Part shown: positions 51,121-52,875 of the stretch, piece after piece
Layout of the letters: every line of letters begins with the position of its first letter
Position numbering within the stretch: the first letter of the stretch is position 1
IMG/VR virus record: IMGVR_UViG_3300023174_000226
Span: 1-52,875 of that record
Origin: a virus
Reading direction: 5' to 3' (one strand)
DNA length: 52,875 nt
Program-made: the position numbers and the translations under genes
The notes under the pieces: model-generated
Told to the model about the DNA's origin: nothing
Database searches by the model: none
What the model saw: only the letters and a program-made list of their open reading frames with translations

Positions 51121-51567
51121 ATGACAGAAAAAGTTGCAGTTTATAAAGAACCATTTCCAAAGGCAAAGCGTGGAGATGGCTTTAAGAACATGGCTTCATA
51201 CCGTAAGCACCCACACCGTGGTGTTGACTGGTCAGTAGCCGCACATAGTCCAATTAAGGGAATTACTGGTGGACATGTTATGGTAACAAAGTGGACAGAC
51301 GTTCTTGGAAACATTGTTATTCAGTCTACATATGACAAGCATTTCATTCTTTATGCACACCTTGCAAAGCCATCACCTCTAAAGGTTGGCGATGAAGTTG
51401 TTGCAGGAGTGACAGTGATTGGTGAAGTAGGTGGCGGTAAGGATACACCTAGCGGTACAGCCAGTACTGGGGCACATCTCCACGTCACATATGGAACAGT
51501 CCAGGACCTAGTATCAGCAGACATCAGCAAACTTGCTGACCTGTTTGCAAAACTAGACGGAAAGTAA
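51121..51567 (+). CDS. M23 (LytM-type) peptidase, probable endolysin
   Basis: 148 residues from ATG 51121, 7 bases after GAAAGGAAG; an in-frame TTG at 51103 overlaps that site and is rejected. Zinc peptidase motifs are complete: His32-x3-Asp36 in HPHRGVDW, His80 in LYAHL, and His119-x-His121 in GAHLHVT. Surrounding strands (GHVMVTKWTDVLGNIVIQS, SPLKVGDEVVAGVTVIGEVGG) fit the LytM fold. It cuts peptide cross-links in peptidoglycan. No signal peptide or wall-binding domain is present, so it needs a holin to reach the wall. The zinc-ribbon gene follows after 3 bases. Confidence 0.88.
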   Translation: MTEKVAVYKEPFPKAKRGDGFKNMASYRKHPHRGVDWSVAAHSPIKGITGGHVMVTKWTDVLGNIVIQSTYDKHFILYAHLAKPSPLKVGDEVVAGVTVIGEVGGGKDTPSGTASTGAHLHVTYGTVQDLVSADISKLADLFAKLDGK

Positions 51568-51570
51568 ATC

Positions 51571-51747
51571 ATGCCCACCTATAATTTTAAATGCCCAGGT
51601 TGTGAAAAAACAATACAAGAGGTAAGACCTTTTGAAGATGCTGACAAAGAATTACTTTGTGATGCTTGCAATATTGCAATGCATAAGGTATACTCAGTAG
51701 GAGCAATTAAATTTAATGGTGGAGGGTTTTACTCAAATGACAAATAA
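51571..51747 (+). CDS. FmdB-type zinc ribbon protein
   Basis: 58 residues, start MPTYNFKCPGCEKT, then LLCDACN, and an end IKFNGGGFYSND. This is the FmdB-family pattern: MPxYxFxCxxC, a second CxxC, and a C-terminal F-x-G-x-GFYxxD. Members are presumed regulators or zinc-binding adaptors of unknown action and are frequent in actinobacteria and their phages. It overlaps the next gene by 11 bases. Confidence 0.82.
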   Translation: MPTYNFKCPGCEKTIQEVRPFEDADKELLCDACNIAMHKVYSVGAIKFNGGGFYSNDK

Positions 51748-51958
51748 CCTAATCGAAGAAAAACATTGGACACTATCTGCATTGGATAGATGTGATGCGT
51801 GTGGTTCACAGGCTTATGTTCATGCATTAGGAACGACAGGCGATTTGCTTTTCTGTGCTCATCACTACGAGGGTATTCTGAGTAATGAGAAGGCACAGGA
51901 AGCAATGAACCGATTTGCTTATCAAATAATTGATGAGCGAAAACAATTGGATGAATAA
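51737..51958 (+). CDS. DUF7455-like zinc protein (actinobacterial type)
   Basis: 73 residues from ATG 51737; the in-frame start at 51716 is inside the previous gene and is not needed. The core HWTLSALDRCDACGSQAYVHAL, then GDLLFCAHHYEGILSNEKA, matches the actinobacterial family with LTxxDRCDxCGxxAxV and LLxCxHH. The CxxC and CxHH should bind one zinc. The family's job is unknown, but its near-restriction to actinobacteria and their phages points to the host group. A TM-protein gene follows after 2 bases. Confidence 0.82.
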   Translation: MTNNLIEEKHWTLSALDRCDACGSQAYVHALGTTGDLLFCAHHYEGILSNEKAQEAMNRFAYQIIDERKQLDE

Positions 51959-51960
51959 TT

Positions 51961-52371
51961 ATGGAATATTTTTTGGGTTGTTTATTTACCTTAACAATGA
52001 TATACGTTGTTGTTGGGTTATTAAGACAACCAAAAAATAAAATCATAAATAGTATAGTTGTTCATACACAATCAAAATTACACGAAATGGTTAAAGATTT
52101 TATACTAATCAATACCAAACCATTAAAAACACAGGCAACTGAATATTTTGAATCAAAGCATATACTTGTAGTTCGTAATGAGAATAATGTTTATTGGATT
52201 CAGGATAATGTTTTTTATGTTGCGGATATTGTTAATGGACAAGTTGCTGAAGAAACTAAAAAAAGGGTTGACACAAGCAACATGAATAAGGTAGAATTAG
52301 ATAAGATAAGTTTTATCGTTGATAAACTAACAGAAGGAAAAAGATATGATAGTGGGAATCCAGGGAAGTAA
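51961..52371 (+). CDS. membrane protein with one N-terminal span, unknown function
   Basis: 136 residues. Residues 1-22 (MEYFLGCLFTLTMIYVVVGLL) form a single membrane anchor followed by a basic stretch (RQPKNK), so the rest should face the cytoplasm. The body has helical and beta parts (HTQSKLHEMVKDFILINTKPL; HILVVRNENNVYWIQDNVFYVAD) and a helical end. It starts 2 bases after the previous stop and overlaps the next gene by 26 bases. No family recognised. Confidence 0.68.
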   Translation: MEYFLGCLFTLTMIYVVVGLLRQPKNKIINSIVVHTQSKLHEMVKDFILINTKPLKTQATEYFESKHILVVRNENNVYWIQDNVFYVADIVNGQVAEETKKRVDTSNMNKVELDKISFIVDKLTEGKRYDSGNPGK

Positions 52372-52696
52372 GAACTTCAATGATTACAATGTATTCCTAA
52401 GAGCCATGGGTGTGGCTTTGTCTAGCCTACCCGAAGGAGATACTGATATTCTTGTTGCCTCTGCTGGACCGTTGAACATTAATAATATGGGTATGGAGTT
52501 TGTTAATATTTCAGAACGTAGCCTAAAGGCTCGTGGTATTAAGATTAAACTAATTAAGATTCCACCAAGTTGGATTAAGGACAATATTCATAACATTGAA
52601 TACTTTGCCTATTTTAGTAAACCAAAAGAGCCTGTGTCTGACTTGGTAGACCTTGCTGAAGCAAAAGATATTGAAGTTGGCGTTTATCGCTACTGA
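52346..52696 (+). CDS. putative SLOG / DUF2493-like Rossmann protein
   Basis: 116 residues. The start MIVGIQGSKNFNDYNVFLRAM has a beta-turn (GxQGSxxFxDY) like the nucleotide-binding loop of the SLOG superfamily. ILVASAGPLNINNMGMEFVN supplies the second loop, and SERSLKARGIKIKLIKIPPSW and FAYFSKPKEPVSDLVDLAEAKDIEVGVYRY continue an alpha/beta fold. SLOG proteins bind nucleotides or nucleotide-derived signals, some in anti-phage or counter-defence roles. The family assignment is from loop patterns only. It lies before another small conserved gene cut by the window edge. Confidence 0.6.
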   Translation: MIVGIQGSKNFNDYNVFLRAMGVALSSLPEGDTDILVASAGPLNINNMGMEFVNISERSLKARGIKIKLIKIPPSWIKDNIHNIEYFAYFSKPKEPVSDLVDLAEAKDIEVGVYRY

Positions 52697-52709
52697 TAGA
52701 AAGGTGATT

Positions 52710-52875
52710 ATGCTAATTAAATCACTAGAGAAAATGGAAACAATTGTAGAAAACAATAAGTTTCTATCGTGGGATGGCTGGACAGTTCTAGAACTGAGAA
52801 AGTCTGATATGGCTTGGATGAAACCAAATGCCAAGTTCATCAATGACGAGTGGTACATTGCCAATCGTTTTGATG
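52710..52875 (+). CDS. small conserved phage protein, cut by the right window edge
   Basis: 55 codons are visible from ATG 52710, after Shine-Dalgarno GAAAGGTG. It starts MLIKSLEKMETIVENN and continues FLSWDGWTVLELRKSDMAWMKPNAKF then DEWYIANRFD, open at the edge. The WDGW...WMK...W pattern is one I associate with small unknown actinophage proteins encoded next to SLOG-like genes. Function unknown. Confidence 0.72.
   Translation, partial: MLIKSLEKMETIVENNKFLSWDGWTVLELRKSDMAWMKPNAKFINDEWYIANRFD

Noticed and set aside
51081-51146. Short open frame of 21 codons upstream of the endolysin (ATG 51081)
   Set aside because: It overlaps the endolysin Shine-Dalgarno and start in another frame and has no recognisable content; a leader peptide is possible but unsupported.

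Overview
The window is almost entirely one tailed-phage genome (or prophage-like contig): a siphovirus-type virus with an HK97-fold head, a very long tape measure gene, its own replication and recombination genes, terminase, lysis genes and two tRNAs. All genes but one read rightward. The sequence is AT-rich and uses all three stop codons. An actinobacterial host is the best fit. A DUF7455-like CxxC/CxHH protein of actinobacterial type lies near the right end. Several start codons sit 5-7 bases after a -10 box, as in the leaderless mRNAs common in actinobacteria. The DnaE-type polymerase carries an apparently intact PHP proofreading domain. The low GC would suit small aquatic actinobacteria, but that is inference. 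I see no integrase, repressor, reverse transcriptase, CRISPR array or insertion sequence.

Layout. 1-200: a leftward lipoprotein gene, cut by the window edge, with divergent promoters. 207-1047: a small protein and a receptor-binding protein with an Mtd-like N-terminus and a C1q-like head. 1113-3196: a class II (B12-dependent) ribonucleotide reductase with its own promoter and terminator. 3215-6775: a large LamG-type tail protein. 6794-14490: portal, protease with a nested scaffold, major capsid protein and head-tail connectors. 14565-34277: major tail protein, two tail-assembly chaperones, tape measure, and distal and minor tail proteins. 34284-43146: HTH protein, DnaB helicase, primase, single-strand binding protein, DNA polymerase III alpha, MazG-like and RecA-like proteins. 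43139-45574: zinc ribbons, a small nuclease, a Cas4-like exonuclease and a RuvC-like resolvase. 45574-48049: small HTH protein and both terminase subunits. 48094-50506: secreted PA14 protein and two holin-like membrane proteins. 50564-52875: small conserved phage genes, tRNA-Asn, tRNA-Thr, M23 endolysin, FmdB-like and DUF7455-like zinc proteins, a SLOG-like protein and a gene cut by the right edge.

How the parts work together. The helicase, primase, SSB and polymerase copy the genome, and the reductase and MazG-like protein manage the dNTP pool. RecA, the Cas4-like exonuclease and the resolvases process recombination intermediates before terminase fills heads through the portal. The tape measure and chaperones build the tail, and the fibres bind the host. 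The holin-like proteins and M23 peptidase lyse the cell.

The most notable points are: (1) leaderless promoters recurring across the genome; (2) a duplicated tail-assembly chaperone (one G-only gene, one G-T fusion gene) that seems to replace programmed frameshifting; (3) a secreted PA14 protein starting at AUU, with its Shine-Dalgarno partly inside a hairpin; (4) a tape measure divided by PGY/SPGE linkers and carrying a possible kinase-like domain; (5) a promoter inside the loop of a terminator-like hairpin; and (6) a small beta module inserted in three unrelated virion proteins. Functions are read from motifs and gene order only; no database search was run.
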